Below, piece after piece: positions 1 through 45,500 of a stretch of DNA of 64,000 bases (position 1 is its first letter; every line of letters begins with the position of its first letter). A program made the position numbers and the translations under genes. This DNA is from Bolinopsis microptera. Lineage: Eukaryota; Ctenophora; Tentaculata; Lobata; Bolinopsidae. The DNA lies in assembly GCF_026151205.1 (NCBI RefSeq), contig NC_087072.1, positions 25,323,799-25,387,798 of the forward strand, given 5' to 3'. Below the pieces are notes generated by a model. The model searched no databases, was not told the DNA's origin, and worked only from the letters and a program-made list of their open reading frames with translations.

Positions 1-1209
1 TATAACCTTTAATACTTATATCAAATCAATATGTAAATATTCGTGTCATGTTCATCTTAATGCTTCCTTTCCGAGTAGTACCCGATTGATATCCTTTTCC
101 TGAAGTTTTTTGCCACTCTACAGGCGTTTTCACAAAATTTGATGCACACATTGATGCATGAAAACATTTAGTGCTATCTCCCACGCTCTTGCTAAAACTT
201 AGCACGGCCATAACTCTCTCTCTCTCTGTTCTGGTTTTCTGTTTCTGGCCTCTTACTAAAAAGATGGAGGCCATAAGTAAAGTCTATTTTGGCTCATATT
301 TTTATACAAAATAGAAGTTGATGTGACCTTATTGTTGGCTTAGCTTTAATACAGTCACTTTATCAGCCTAAGAGTTTCATTGGGTGAATTTGGGTCCGAG
401 TTGAATGTCCGGCCGAAGTAGCTTATCCGTTGTATTATTACCTCAGTGACTTTAACTGAAGTAAGTGAAACGATTTTATTTACGGTGACTTAAAGTCACT
501 AAGGTAAAAGAAATAACATTCTGAAACAGTTTATAACATCAGCTAATATCAAAACATATAGTAAAATAGTAAAATAAGAATCATTACAAGGCTGTCAAAA
601 TTTGAAACACGCATTAGTATAGAACGAGACTTATAAGGCCCCATTTGTATACTGAAGCATATTCTGAATTATTTTATATTATACTAATGTGTCAAATAAT
701 TTGTTGTCAAACCTGTAGCAGAAAAATGACCTTTTTTGTAGTAAACTGTTTTGTATCGCAGTTTCACCAAATTTACTCCAAATGGTATTTTCTATGGAGA
801 ATACTTTTCTAAACGGCATTCTCTACTATCCCATAGCTTAAGGGACAGTTGCTAGCTAGTTTGAACTCAATATTATACTTGAAACAGATAGCGTTCATCC
901 TGAAAAATGGCTGCCCTCTAACCCAAATTGTTTTATGCAAAAAATTATGATTGCCTATAACTGTTGCTACATAAGCATACTCAACCCCTTAAAATGCCCA
1001 TTAGCCTAAAGTTCATATAACAGAGAAGTAGGAGTTTGTTTGGTAATGCTATGGTGGAATTTAAGCTTTGTAAAAATTCATGATAACATATCCACATCCA
1101 AATTGGGGCAATCAGCCAACGCACAGCATTCCTTAATAGTTATCTTTAAATTACATATAAAAATTGCCAATTAAGTATCTTTGCTGTTAAAACATAACTC
1201 ACTCCAGGC
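1..1209. other. Upstream of XKR coding start; no gene seen
   Basis: AT-rich sequence with no supported exon. The longest open frame (26-274, minus) has no recognisable domain or splice context. A hairpin is visible at about 438-506 (TACCTCAGTGACTTTAA pairing with a near-perfect inverse). The XKR promoter or 5' UTR may lie here, but no element can be named with confidence. Confidence 0.5.
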
Positions 1210-33346
<32,137 letters not shown>

Positions 33347-35118
33347 GACACTGGAAAATAAGAGATTAAACCACTGAACGGTTTGTTGTGATAGAGATGA
33401 AGGTTTGCGCCCTGATGGAGTTGACGTCACGTGGCTGGTTACGTCATATTGACTTACAGACTGAGAGAGAGAGAGAGAGAGGAACTTGGAAGAGATAAAC
33501 GAATTGTTGGCTTGCATGGAGGTTTATTGTTAATATTTTAATTCAGATTTAATGGTTTGTATTTGAAAGAAAAAGCTATATATAATAATTATTATAGAAA
33601 CTCCGATATATTAATACCTGACATACCTAGTAGCATGGTCTTTCATAACAAACATTTTAAATTCGTATTCTAGGGCTTTCAGAGTAATAAATTATTTCTT
33701 AAGCAACCACCCTTTTTAATGGTAAACATTTTTAATCGCTTTTGTTTTATATTACTGCTGTAATACAACATTGCGTTGGAAATGTAGGCGACGCCATAGG
33801 AAGAGCTGACTGGTTCACCAGACAAAGCCAGTAATGTTTTGTCTGGCTCAGTATCGGGACAAAAGAGTCAAATTTCTCATTAAAATGGCACGCGCGAAAT
33901 TATTTTCGTTGAAAAAAATTGCACATTTTCCTGCGCGCACACGCGTTTTTATTTCCAATTTCCTCACATGCATGCTTAAATTTTGGGCTGAAGCTGGGTT
34001 TGTTCGAGCTTAACAATGGAATTTGAGCTTGTAATTAGATTAACGGTAACGCAGAGACCTCTGAATCGATAAGAGACTGGTACCTACATTTCCAATACCT
34101 CGCTTATCATCAATCAGCTATTTTTATCCTACTATACATACCTACAAGTACCGAGACATTACCGACAGTATGAAAGAAACGGTTAAAATGTGACCCTGGC
34201 ATGCCTCTACATGTTCTAAATGATGCCTTAATTACCTTCACGTTATTTGTTTAAGCAAAGCATTCGATTGCACTGTGTATTTGTTGTATAATGTACATAA
34301 AATTATGGTATTTAAAATCTGATCTTTGGTACAAGATATAGTTGAAAAATGGCCAATTCTTCATCTGCATTTGACGTAAATGACTACTTCAAAATCACCG
34401 AATTGTTACTTGAGCATTCGTTTTTTATAAAAATTTGATGTTACGGTAGCTGGTTTGGCCGAGAGCTGTTTTCTATCATTAATAAATATTTATATTTATT
34501 TGTAGGAAATTCGTCTTTTATTTTGTATCTGTTCTATTTAAAAAACCGGAGTTTTTTAGCTAGAAATCCTAACAAAAGCCGGACATATTAGTGTACGGCT
34601 CAAAAATAATAAATAATACATAATTAATTTGTCCTTCAATTCGGGAAGATTTGAAAACACTTGTGCAAGATGGGACCCCTGATAGCTAAGTAGAGCTACT
34701 TGAAGTAGGAGATTATCACTGAACTGAGAAATTCTTTAACATGACCATTCTTGGTCGTATATAGAAGTACTACCAGACTGTTTTAGCCATCTTTAAATAA
34801 CATCCAAAGCATGAGAGGCTATGTCAACAGACTTTTCGATAGGAAGTGCAAGGGTAAAAAGAAGCGTTCATGGTAGATGGTACATGCAAGCAATGCGTGC
34901 AGGCCATACTAGCGCGCGCGCTCAGCTAGCAGCATGCATGCATATATGCACACTGGATTGATTTGTGCTACATTCTGATACACTTTTATCACTAAAATTT
35001 GGATGGGCGCCGCGCGTTCCGTATATCCGCCAGTCAAATCACATGACAACAACAGTAAATGAGATAAGATCATCTTAGATCCCAATTACCAGTACATCTC
35101 CCTTCGAATGAGCTTCTA
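33347..35118. other. Between the convergent XKR and BPI-like genes; no gene seen
   Basis: XKR 3' UTR followed by AT-rich sequence. A short GA run lies at about 33464-33482. No ORF of interest, RNA gene or mobile element could be identified. Confidence 0.5.
33686..33691 (+). terminator. Possible polyadenylation signal of XKR
   Basis: AATAAA lies 340 nt after the XKR stop codon, in the interval before the convergent BPI-like gene. Confidence 0.45.
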
Positions 35119-35568
35119 ATAACGACGGTGTGATAAATTACAAATAACTCGTCCAAGAGAAACAACTAACTGCATACTAAACCAAAATCATTGATATGGT
35201 TATTCAATCAAAGTTCAAAGGAAAATTATAAGAATCTTGTAATAATCAATCATTAGTCAATGTTTAATTTTATTTGGTATTAATGATCAAATAATCAAAT
35301 AATTCCTCGTAAAAAAGTTGAAAAAGTTTAAAATGTCTAAAAAGTCTAAAAATGCGTATGCCTTATTTATAAACAATATTTAATGCATCAATCGAATGGT
35401 TATAAATTAAAATATGAATTCAAATCCTAGATAAGACAAAAAACTTGGTTGCCACTCCTTTCAGCACATATAGCATAAAAATTGGCCAAGAAAAGCCCAT
35501 AACCAATCAAATCATGCGTGAACTATAAAACGTATCTGTAATCTATATTTGTTCACCAGTATGTTCAA

Positions 35569-35745
35569 CTAAGCCAACATTTCTTTTAAGAAATCAGAAC
35601 CTATCATATCATCAATCTCCTTCCAACTTTCTTTGTTTTTCATCTCACACTTAAAACCATCCTCGAACAGTGTATGGTGCTCTCTTTCAGCCGATACCTT
35701 ATCATCAGGGTCATATTCTATGTCGCTGTGAATCCGTATGTAGCC
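35569..35745 (-). pseudogene. Second copy of the BPI-like terminal exon
   Basis: A 177-nt exon with intact acceptor (TTGTTCAG|GGCTAC), 58 codons and stop, reading the same protein as the proximal copy at 36578-36754. An AATAAA on the minus strand (35268-35273) follows. It is farther from the body of the gene, so it is either redundant or an alternative terminal exon. Identity of the coding part suggests a young duplication. Confidence 0.75.
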
Positions 35746-36285
35746 CTGAACAAATTATCTATAAATGTTATTTAAGTCGGCTTAATAGTATATATAAGTC
35801 TAAATTGTCAGTGAATTCTTATCGGCAGCATGTCTGCTGAATATTTTATAATAGTAGAGTTTTATAATAACTCTATAGGTACAATAGACAGTTTTTGGGT
35901 TTTTCCAAATAGTTTCTGATTATTCTGATTTGCGACAAATGATATTGCACTGTTAGGATAAACGACGTTTCAAAGTAACAACTTCTTATTCATGCTGACA
36001 GTGGTACAGTGTAGGGTATCATATTTCAGGGTCCTTATCTACTCAGAATACAACTTTACACAGAAGAAACTCTGCAATATTGACCTTTATTGCAGGGTCA
36101 CGGGAGAAATATGTAATATCAATAGTTAGTGAAAAATAACGACGGTGTGATAAATTACAAATAACTCGTCCAAGAGAAACAACTAACTGCATACTAAACC
36201 AAAATCATTGATATGGTTATTCAATCAAAGTTCAAAGGAAAATTATAAGAATCTTGTAATAAGCAATCATTAGTCATTATTTAAT

Positions 36286-36291
36286 TTTATT
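36286..36291 (-). terminator. Possible polyadenylation signal of the BPI-like gene
   Basis: Minus-strand AATAAA about 290 nt past the stop codon of the proximal terminal exon. The same signal occurs at the equivalent place after the duplicated exon. Confidence 0.45.
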
Positions 36292-36577
36292 TGGTAATGA
36301 TGATCAAATAATCAAATAATTCCTCGAAAAAAAGTTAAAAAGTCAAAAATGTCTAAAAATGCGTATGCCTAATATTTATAAACAATATTTAATGCATCAA
36401 TCGGCTGGTTATAAATTAAAATATGAATTCAACTCCTAGATAAGACAAAAAAATTGGTTGCCACTCCTTTCACCACATAGAGCATAAAAATTGGCCAAGA
36501 AAAGCCCATAACCAATCAAATCATGCGTGAACTATAAAACGTATCTGTAATCTATATTTGTTCACCAGTATGTTCAA

Positions 36578-39500
36578 CTAAGCCAACATTTCTTTTAAGA
36601 AATCAGAACCTATCATATCATCAATCTCCTTCCAACTTTCTTTGTTTTTCATCTCACACTTAAAACCATCCTCGAACAGTGTATGGTGCTCTCTTTCAGC
36701 CGATACCTTATCATCAGGGTCATATTCTATGTCGCTGTGAATCCGTATGTAGCCCTGAACAAATTATCTATAAATGTTAGTAAATAGTACATATAATTCT
36801 AAATTGTCATTGAATTCTTATCGGCAGCATGTCTGCTGAATATTTTATAATAGTAGAGTTTTATAATTACTCTATAGGTACAGTGTAGGGTATCATATTT
36901 CAGGGTCCTTATCTACTCAGAATACAACTTTACACAGAAGAAACTCTGCAATATTGAGCTTTTATTGCAGGGTCACGGGAAAAATATTCCGACATTTAAG
37001 GAATGTAATATCAATAGTTAGTGAATAAAGGAGCATTTTATTTTTACAAATTTATAAGATCGTAGGCTAGGGTCACACAGTATATTTCCTAAATCAGGTC
37101 CATGTGTGATGTGTCGATGAACTACAATAGTGACGGCTAAAAAATTATAAAATTTTTTATTTAGCATCAGTTTTATTTCAACTTACGTCATCGAGTTGAA
37201 AGTCAAATCCTGAGAAATTAACGTGATCGATTGCAGGAAGTGGGATTCCGTGCTTGAGATTGCTATTTGCAAAGTCTTTAATGATCCCTCGAGAGAATTT
37301 GAGGAATGTTTGGAGCGTACTTATTGAGAAGTTTCCAATGTTTGAACTCCTTAGCTGTATGAACGGCCTGAAAATTCATAATTTATAGGAGAGTTATGTT
37401 TTTTAACTCTATGTAAAGACCACGAAAACGACATAATTTATTATAGTAAAGAGAATGATTTGAAACTACGACTAGTCTTAAAAACATAGATTTCACTTTT
37501 TCAAATATTATAATGGGGGGGGGGGGGGGGGGGGCGGGGAATTACGGATTCGGACAAGAGTCGTGTTACCCAGGATCTACTACGGAATGGCTATGATAAT
37601 ATTAACCAATAACCATTAAACTGTAACTTATATAGAGTTATAGTTATCAGATAATTAAATTATCTATTAATTATGAAATAAAGTTAGGGTTCACTACGAT
37701 ACACTAATTGAATTATGATCCGTTTTGTGGCTTACTATTACTTACCGCTTATTATTCTTAAATATGCCCCTCCCCGGCCCCCTATAATAAAATGTGTTTG
37801 AACTTACTCGACAGTGATGAGATCAAGGTATAAGTCAGATTTACCGCCAAGTTGCACACTGAGATTAACACAAAGATCAAGTTGAGCGTCCAGGGTAAAG
37901 GCAGGAACTAAAGTATCGTTAACATGGACCAGCCAAGTTATTGTTCCCTCTGCTCTACCACTCACTCCTGACAGGGGAAATTTATATTATCTTAGTATTT
38001 AATTATAGTATTTAATAATATTATTTAATAATATTATTTATCATATTATTTATCATATTATGATTGATCTGATTAATATTAGGTCTCATTTGACGAGGGA
38101 TTCACACTAAATAAGTAACTAATTTATGTGGTATAAATAATTCAGAAATGATTTATAATATTAATTCCTTGACCTTGAGCACCAGGTTATTACTGCTTGA
38201 TAAGTTTATGTAGTTTGTGTAGGAACTAATTGTGAATACATAAAGTGTAAAGCGTACTGTTTATTTTATTAGTATCACGTGTTGTTTCCTCGAGGGTTAA
38301 GCTTCTCTGTTTGTTTCCTCTTAATACACTGTGTGTCTGTACTTATAGTATGTACAATACAATAGTATATGTATTTAACGATATACTGGTTAAACTCGAG
38401 ATTAGACTTAAACTTCTAGTATCAGGGAATTATGGCCATTTGCTGAGGTTTTTGGAACAAATCTCCTTTTTTATCTCAATAAAATAATAAAAATGAGGTT
38501 TAGTATAATATCATTGTATTTATTTTCGCTTTACCAATTCGATCTTCATTTTTTATGTAAATCAACAATTGATACGTTATATATTTAAATAATGGTGGAA
38601 TTTTCAGCAGTCCTGTTTTTTTTCATTTCAATAACCACATATCAAATTGATCATAGAATGAACCAAAACAGAAACCGACGTCCGAGTTCAACCGGCTCAA
38701 AACAACCGGAACTTGAAACTTTGATGGAACAGTATGAGAAAAAATTAAAATGGGATGGACTAGACCATGATATGGAGCACCAAGAGTTGTTCGAGAAGAT
38801 AAAGGCACACAATCACGCAGATGTGGAGAGTATTTTAGCAGAGAAGGGGGCAAAGATTAAAAGCTGGCAAGTTTCCATAAACGATATTTTATGATCGGCG
38901 CCGATAATCGCTTATTGAGCGCTTTTTCGGCGCTTTTTTAAAAAAAAACCGTTTACAATCGCTTTTTTTACGATTATAAACGGTTCAAAAAAAATCGCTT
39001 ATAATCGACTATAATTGGTGTCATAATTCAAAAAAGCGCTTTTTTTAATTTAAAAGCGCTTATAAGCGCTTATAAGCGCTTACTAGCGTCGCTGAGCGAT
39101 TTGAAAGCGGTTTTCCAGTAGGATTGGCGCCAAAAACGGGTGGATAAGCGGTTGGCCGGATAAGCGATTCGTAGGCGCTTTTTTGAACCATTTATAAGCG
39201 ATTATAAGCGCTTATAATCGGGGTGCAATTTAGCTGTTTGTAAAGCGCAAATAAAGCGCTTATAAGCGCTTTTAATATTGAGTCAGGAAAACGCTATATT
39301 ACATCTTATAACCGCTTATAATCGATTATAAGCGTTTTTTTAGAAATCGCTTATAACGGCTAATTCATCGCTATTTCACCGCTTTTACCGCTTTTCCTAT
39401 CATCCATGGCCAGGTGAGCAGGAATTGAAAAGCGCTTATAAGCGCTTTTTCGATGCTGCCCCTAGCCTGGTCGGAACGGGGTAGTGCCCGGAATTTAAAA

Positions 39501-42500
39501 GCGCTTATAAGCGATTTCTCAATTCCCCTCAACCTGGTTGGAACTTTCATGTGCTTTTCTGAGCAACCTGGGGTGCACCGGCAGAGTCAGGATTTAAAAG
39601 CGCTTATAGGCGCTTATGATCGCTTTTCTACCACTTTTCCTATCACCCATGGCATGGGTTGGCAAGAATTATAAAGCGCTTATAAGCGTTTTCAATGCTG
39701 CCCCTTACCTGGTCGGAACGGGGGAGTGCCCGGAATAAAAAAGCGCTCATAAGCGCTTTTTAAATGCTGCCCCTAACCTGGTCGGAACTGGAAATCAGAG
39801 TGCCCGCTTATAAGTGCTTTTCTGAGCAACCTGGGGTGCACCGGCAGAGTCAGGATTAAAAAGCGCTTATGATCGCTTTTCTACCGCTTTTCCTATCACC
39901 CATGGCCTGGTTGGCAAGAATTATAAAGCGCTTATAAGCTTTTTTCAATGCTGCCCCTAACCTGTTCGGAACGGGGGTGTGCCCGGAATTAAAAAGCGCT
40001 TATAAACGATTTCTCAATTCTCTTCAACCTGGTCGGAACTGGAGAGTGCCCACTTGCATGTGCTTTTCTGAGCAACCTGGGGTGCACCGGCAGAGTCAGG
40101 ATTTAAAAGCGCTTATAGGCGCTTATGATTGCTTTTCTACCGCTTTTCCCATCACCCATGGCCTGGTTGGCAAGAATTATAAAGCGCTTATAAGCGTTTT
40201 TTCAATGCTGCCCCTAACCTGGTCGGAACGGGGGAGTGCCTGGAATTAATAAGCGCTTATAAGCGATTTCTCAATTCCCCTTAACCTGGTCGGAACTAGA
40301 AATCAGAGTGCCCGCTTATAAGTGCTTTTCTGTGCAACCTGGGTTGCACCGGCAGAGTCAGGATTTAAAAGCGCTTATAGGCGCTTATGATCGCTTTTCT
40401 ACCGCTTTTCCCATTACCCATGGCCTGGTTGGCAAGAATTTTAAGCGCCTTTTCAATGCTACCCCTAACCTGGTCGGAACGGGGGAGTGCCTGGAATTAA
40501 TATGCGCTTATAAGCGATTTCTGAATTCCCCTTAACCTGGTCGGAACTGGAAATCAGAGTGCCCGCTTATAAGTTCTTTTCTGTGCAACCTGGGGTGCAC
40601 CGGCAGAGTCAGGATTTAAAAACGCTTATAGGCGCTTATGATCGCTTTTCTACCGCTTTTCCTATCGCCCATGACCTGGTTGGCAGGAATTAGAAAGCGC
40701 TTATAAGCGCTTTTTCAATGCTGCCACTAACCAGTAACCTGGTCGCAACGGGGGAGTGCCCGGAATTAAAAGGCGCTTATAAGCACTTTTTCAATGCTGC
40801 CCCTAACCTGGTCGGAACGGGGGAGTGCCCGATATTTAAAAGCGCTTATAGTTATAAGCGATTTCTCAATTCCCTTCAACCTGGTCGGAACTGGAGAGTG
40901 CCCACTCGTATGTGCTTTTCTGAGCAAACTGGGGTGCACCGGCAGAGTCAGGATTTAAAAGCGCTTATAGGCGCTTATGATCGCTTATCTACCGCTTTTC
41001 CCATCACCCATGGGCACCTAAGGATTTGAAAAGCGGTTATAAGTTATAAGCGATTACAATCACTTTTTATTGCTGGTTTTTACCGATTTATCTATCATTT
41101 ATCAACATGGATTTAAACATAGTTGTTTGACTGGCGATCTAGAAGCCAAGCAAGAAGGCTAAGTGCACGGCGCGGCAAAGTTCTCCGACAATAATTGTCA
41201 GAAATTGTAAAGCACTTGCAAGCGTTTATTTATATGTTGTTAATGGTGGTGGTTGTCCTGGTGGCGGTCGATGCGCGCTGCGTCATCAGTCATACACACT
41301 TCACATTCAGAACTTGCAAAAGAAAAATATAGCATATGAAATTAAATTATTGCGCTGGGCCACGCTCAGTCTGTCAACGAGTATGACAGGCCTGTTTATG
41401 TCATTCCAAGGAATCTCTAGTCGGGCTGAGCGAATCACGACGTCTGAAAAAAGTGCGGTGCTCATTGAAAGTTAGTGTGTGCGTGACCAGCATTCACGTA
41501 CTTGTTCATAATCAATCGTGGACATAAAAACAAGTGCAGTGCACGCTGAGTACCAATAGGAAAAAAGTAATGTATATATACGCTAGTTACTGGGCCGCGC
41601 TCAGCCTGTCATTCCGCCTAATCTCTATTCGGTTTTATTTATGTTTATGAACATAATAGCCTGAGGTCCCCAGGTAAATACGCTAGTAAAGCCGTGCGCG
41701 TGCAGGCGTGCTGAGAGTGAGATAGCTTGTAAAATTTGGTTATTAGATAGTAAAACTGCAACAAATAAACCGCGCAAGATTGCGCGTTTGAATCGCTCCT
41801 ACGAAATCGCTCGCCCAAATTTTAAGAAAATTCTTGTGAAAAGGCCTTTGGGTATGACATTGATCTAAATCGGTGTATTTTTGGACGCTGATCCCGAATC
41901 ACCCGCCATGACGTAGGGTAAAAATATTTCCCTGGAGAGTTACATGGGCAAAAACCGTTTTAGTCACGTGACAGGCTAGTAAAACATGATTTCGATTGTT
42001 TAGGGCTCATGTTAGGGTTTGGGTTAAGGTACGCGGGTTATGGATAGCTTCGGGGTTATGCACTTATGGTTGGGATTAGGGTTTATGTAAAATTGTTTTG
42101 TACGGCTGCAAAACCATAAAAACCAAGGTCACGTGAAATTTTTGGGCGAGCGAATTAGCAAGAGCCGGTCGCGGTTTTTATACAAAAATAAGCGTACACA
42201 TGATATACAATGCAATAAAGCTAAGAGTTTCTGCATGTTCGATTATTTTGCACCTAACTTAACCATGTGCCTTCGTGCTGCCGTTGCTCTATCCAGATAG
42301 GTAGTGCGCCATCAACAGTGAGCCGCGCGTGCCGACTGTATAGTAGGATAGTTTTTTAGCGCTAATTTTGGCCAGCACAATTTTCTTCAAACAAATAGAT
42401 ATTGAGTATCCTTCCCGACCTCCAATTGCAACAAAAATTGGTAAGCTTACTCATAGACTTACAAGGAAAGTGTCCGAAAAATTTAAAGCATATCCAACCA

Positions 42501-45500
42501 TCAGACATTATATTACAACTAAAAACAGCGTATTTTGCCCCAATTTGATCACTATATCAACTCTGATATCCACCAAATTTTTCGGACAGTTGTGAAAGCC
42601 CTATTGGAAGGTCGTCGCCAATTTCCAGAATGATATCATTCAAGGAACTGGAGATATATCCGAATAATACGACAAAAATGGTCAAATTTGGACGAATTTG
42701 GTCAAATTACGCAACTTTTACAGCTACTTTTGCTCCAAAAGCCGCGCACCATCAAATATGGCACCTAGGCAAAACTCACTGATCTTTCCAAAAAGGTATG
42801 ACAAATTTGGTATTGTGGAAATCCTCACACTCTCTAGAAAACAGTGGTACAAAAATTTTTTAAATCCGAGCAAGTTTATTTTTATCGTGCACCCCCTAAT
42901 GTTACTGGTCTGGCCCGACATAGCACGTGCCATCGTGGCATTTCGAGAAGAAAGCGGCGCGCGCTACTTTAGACGAGTAACATCCGTCAATTAAGAGTAT
43001 CACCTGTTAACCATGGGTATTGGGTCTATTTGTATTATTCAGGTCGCGTCGTGACATAGTCATAAGTAAATTAAACAATTGCGCGGTAATCGTGAATCGG
43101 TAAACAAGCTGATATGCCCATTTTACAGCATGAACTAACATGAGACAAAATAAAATATTGACTCACAATGCGATGTCAATCTTTCAATTCACAGCTTGGC
43201 GAGGCCCAGTCTAGTGGTGAATTTTTACCAAACTAGCGAAGCGCAATGTTGAATGTGATTGCGAGAATTGACGGGTGACACTCGTAAAATATTTGTTCCA
43301 TATATTGGAGTCCAACTCGGCTTTTACTAATTCGCTCGCCCAAAAATTTCACGTGACTTTGGTTTTTATGGTTTTGCAGCCGTACAAAACGGTTTTACAT
43401 AAATCCTAATCCCAACCCTAACCCTAACCATAACCCCGAAGTTAACCATAACCCTTTCCACAAGCCTAACCCTAACCCGGGCCCTAAACAATCGAATTCG
43501 TATTTTACTAGCCTGTCACGTGACCAAAACGGTTTTTTGCCCATAACTCTCCAGGGAAGCATTTTAACCCTACGTCATAGGGGGTGATTCGGAATCAGCG
43601 TCCAAAAATACACCGATATAGATCACTTTCATGCCCCAAAGGGCCTTTTCACAAGAATTTCCTTAAAATTTGGGCGAGCGATTTAGTAGAAGCGGTAGAA
43701 AAGCGATCATAAGCGCCTATAAGCGCTTTTAAATCCTGATTCTGCCGGTGACCCCAGGTTGCACAGAAAAGCACTTATAACTATAAGCGGGCACACTGAT
43801 TTCCAGTAGGCTATCCACTCCGATAATCGTAACCGATAATTATCTCCGATAATTCGTTAAAAAAGGTTATCTGTTTATCTAGATAAAACATATTTTTATC
43901 GGTATAAAAATTCACTAGAAATTACCGAAAAAACTGCCACAATACCGTAAAATTTAAAGAAATATTAGTGTTTTTTGCCTTCCCAAGTAATCCAAGAAAC
44001 AGTCCCAAACGTTTTATAGTATGATAGAAGAGGTAGTTTACTTAAATGTGAGCTTAAGAGGTTTATTTACATTTGTATACCTATGGAACTGTAGAACTGT
44101 AGAACTGTAGAAGTCTAGAGAAAGTTATTGACATTGTTATCTTGAGGCTAGGGTGCTGGCGTTCTACCTTACAACCATTCTGGAGACAGGAACGAGCATG
44201 TTACTGTTAACGAGAGTCAAAAATACCGGCAGGGCACTCAATTAAATTCCGTAAGTGTTCTAGGCGTGAAACATTGTCTTCAGGAGAAGGAATCTGTTGC
44301 TCCAAGTTATCCACAGGATAAGGAAACGGTTCACTGAATCACTTTAAATGTTTTACTGTTTCGAGGAGAACTGGTATTTGTTGCACTACTGTTCTCAGGA
44401 GAAGGAAACCGGTGGTCTACTGTTTTGAAGAGAACTAGCGCGTTACTGTTCTCAGGAGAAGGAAACCGGTGGTCTACTGTTTTGAAGAGAACTAGTGCGT
44501 TACTGTTCTCAGGAGAAGGAAACCCTTGGTCTACTGTTTTGAAGAGAACTTGTACACTATTGTTCCCCGGAGAAGAAAACAGATGCTCTAATATTTTTAA
44601 AAGAAAGGAAGTTGTACTTTAGCAAGATTACTGGTAAACAGTAATAAAAGTCGACAATCAGTTTTTGTGAAATTTGGAAAATATTTTGGCTTTGGCCTTC
44701 AACAGAAAAATTATCGGTTTTATCGGTTTTATCTAGATAAAACCTAAATTTTTATCTGTTTATCTAGATAAAAGATTTCATACCGATAATGGATAGCCTA
44801 ATTTCCAGTTCTGACCAGGTTAAGGGGAATTGAGAAATCGCTTATAAGCGCAGCATTAAAAAAGCGCTAATGAGCGCTTTTTAATTCCGGGCACTCCCCG
44901 TTCCGACCAGGTTAGTGGCAGCATTGAAAAAGCGCTTATAAGCGCTTTCTAATTCTTGCCAACCAGGCCATGGGTGATAGGAAAAGCGGTAGAAAAGCGA
45001 TCATAAGCGCTTTTAAATCCTGGCTCTGCCGGTGCACCCCAGGTTGCTCAGAAAAGCACTTATAAGCGGGCACTCTGATTTCCAGTTCCGACCAGGTTAG
45101 GGGCAGCATTTAAAAAGCGCTTATGAGCGCTTTTTAATTCCAGGCACTCCCCCGTTCCGACCAGGTTAGTGGCAGCATTGAAAAAGCGCTTATAAGCGCT
45201 TTCTAATTCTTGCCAACCAGGCCATGGGTGATAGGAAAAGCGGTAGAAAAGCGATCATAAGCGCTTTTAAATCCTGACTCTGCCGGTGCACCCCAGGTTG
45301 CTCAGAAAAGCACATGAAAGTTCCAACCAGGTTGAGGGGAATTGAGAAATCGCTTATAAGCGCTTTTAAATTCCGGGCACTACCCCGTTCCGACCAGGCT
45401 AGGGGCAGCATCGAAAAAGCGCTTATAAGCGCTTTTCAATTCCTGCTCACCTGGCCATGGATGATAGGAAAAGCGGTAAAAGCGGTGAAATAGCGATGAA

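Larger units (their letters stand above)
35119..37025. repeat. About 1-kb tandem duplication containing the BPI-like terminal exon
   Basis: Copy A (about 35119-36136) and copy B (about 36137-37025) are near-identical. Each begins TAACGACGGTGTGATAAATT and ends near ATCAATAGTTAGTGAA. Copy B lacks about 115 bp present in copy A (roughly 35885-36001) and a few shorter pieces. Both copies contain the complete last coding exon of the BPI-like gene and its polyadenylation signal. Confidence 0.92.

Noticed and set aside
26-274. Minus-strand 82-codon ORF near the window start
   Set aside because: No family resemblance, no splice signals tied to a neighbour, and a microsatellite-like CTCTCT run inside; likely chance.
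39453-41029. Repeated ORFs reading CFSEQPGVHRQSQDLKALIG on both arms
   Set aside because: They are translations of the foldback arm repeat and appear on opposite strands in the two arms.
42368-42994. Two ORFs in the foldback core as candidate transposase
   Set aside because: Short, without recognisable catalytic motifs, and in different frames.
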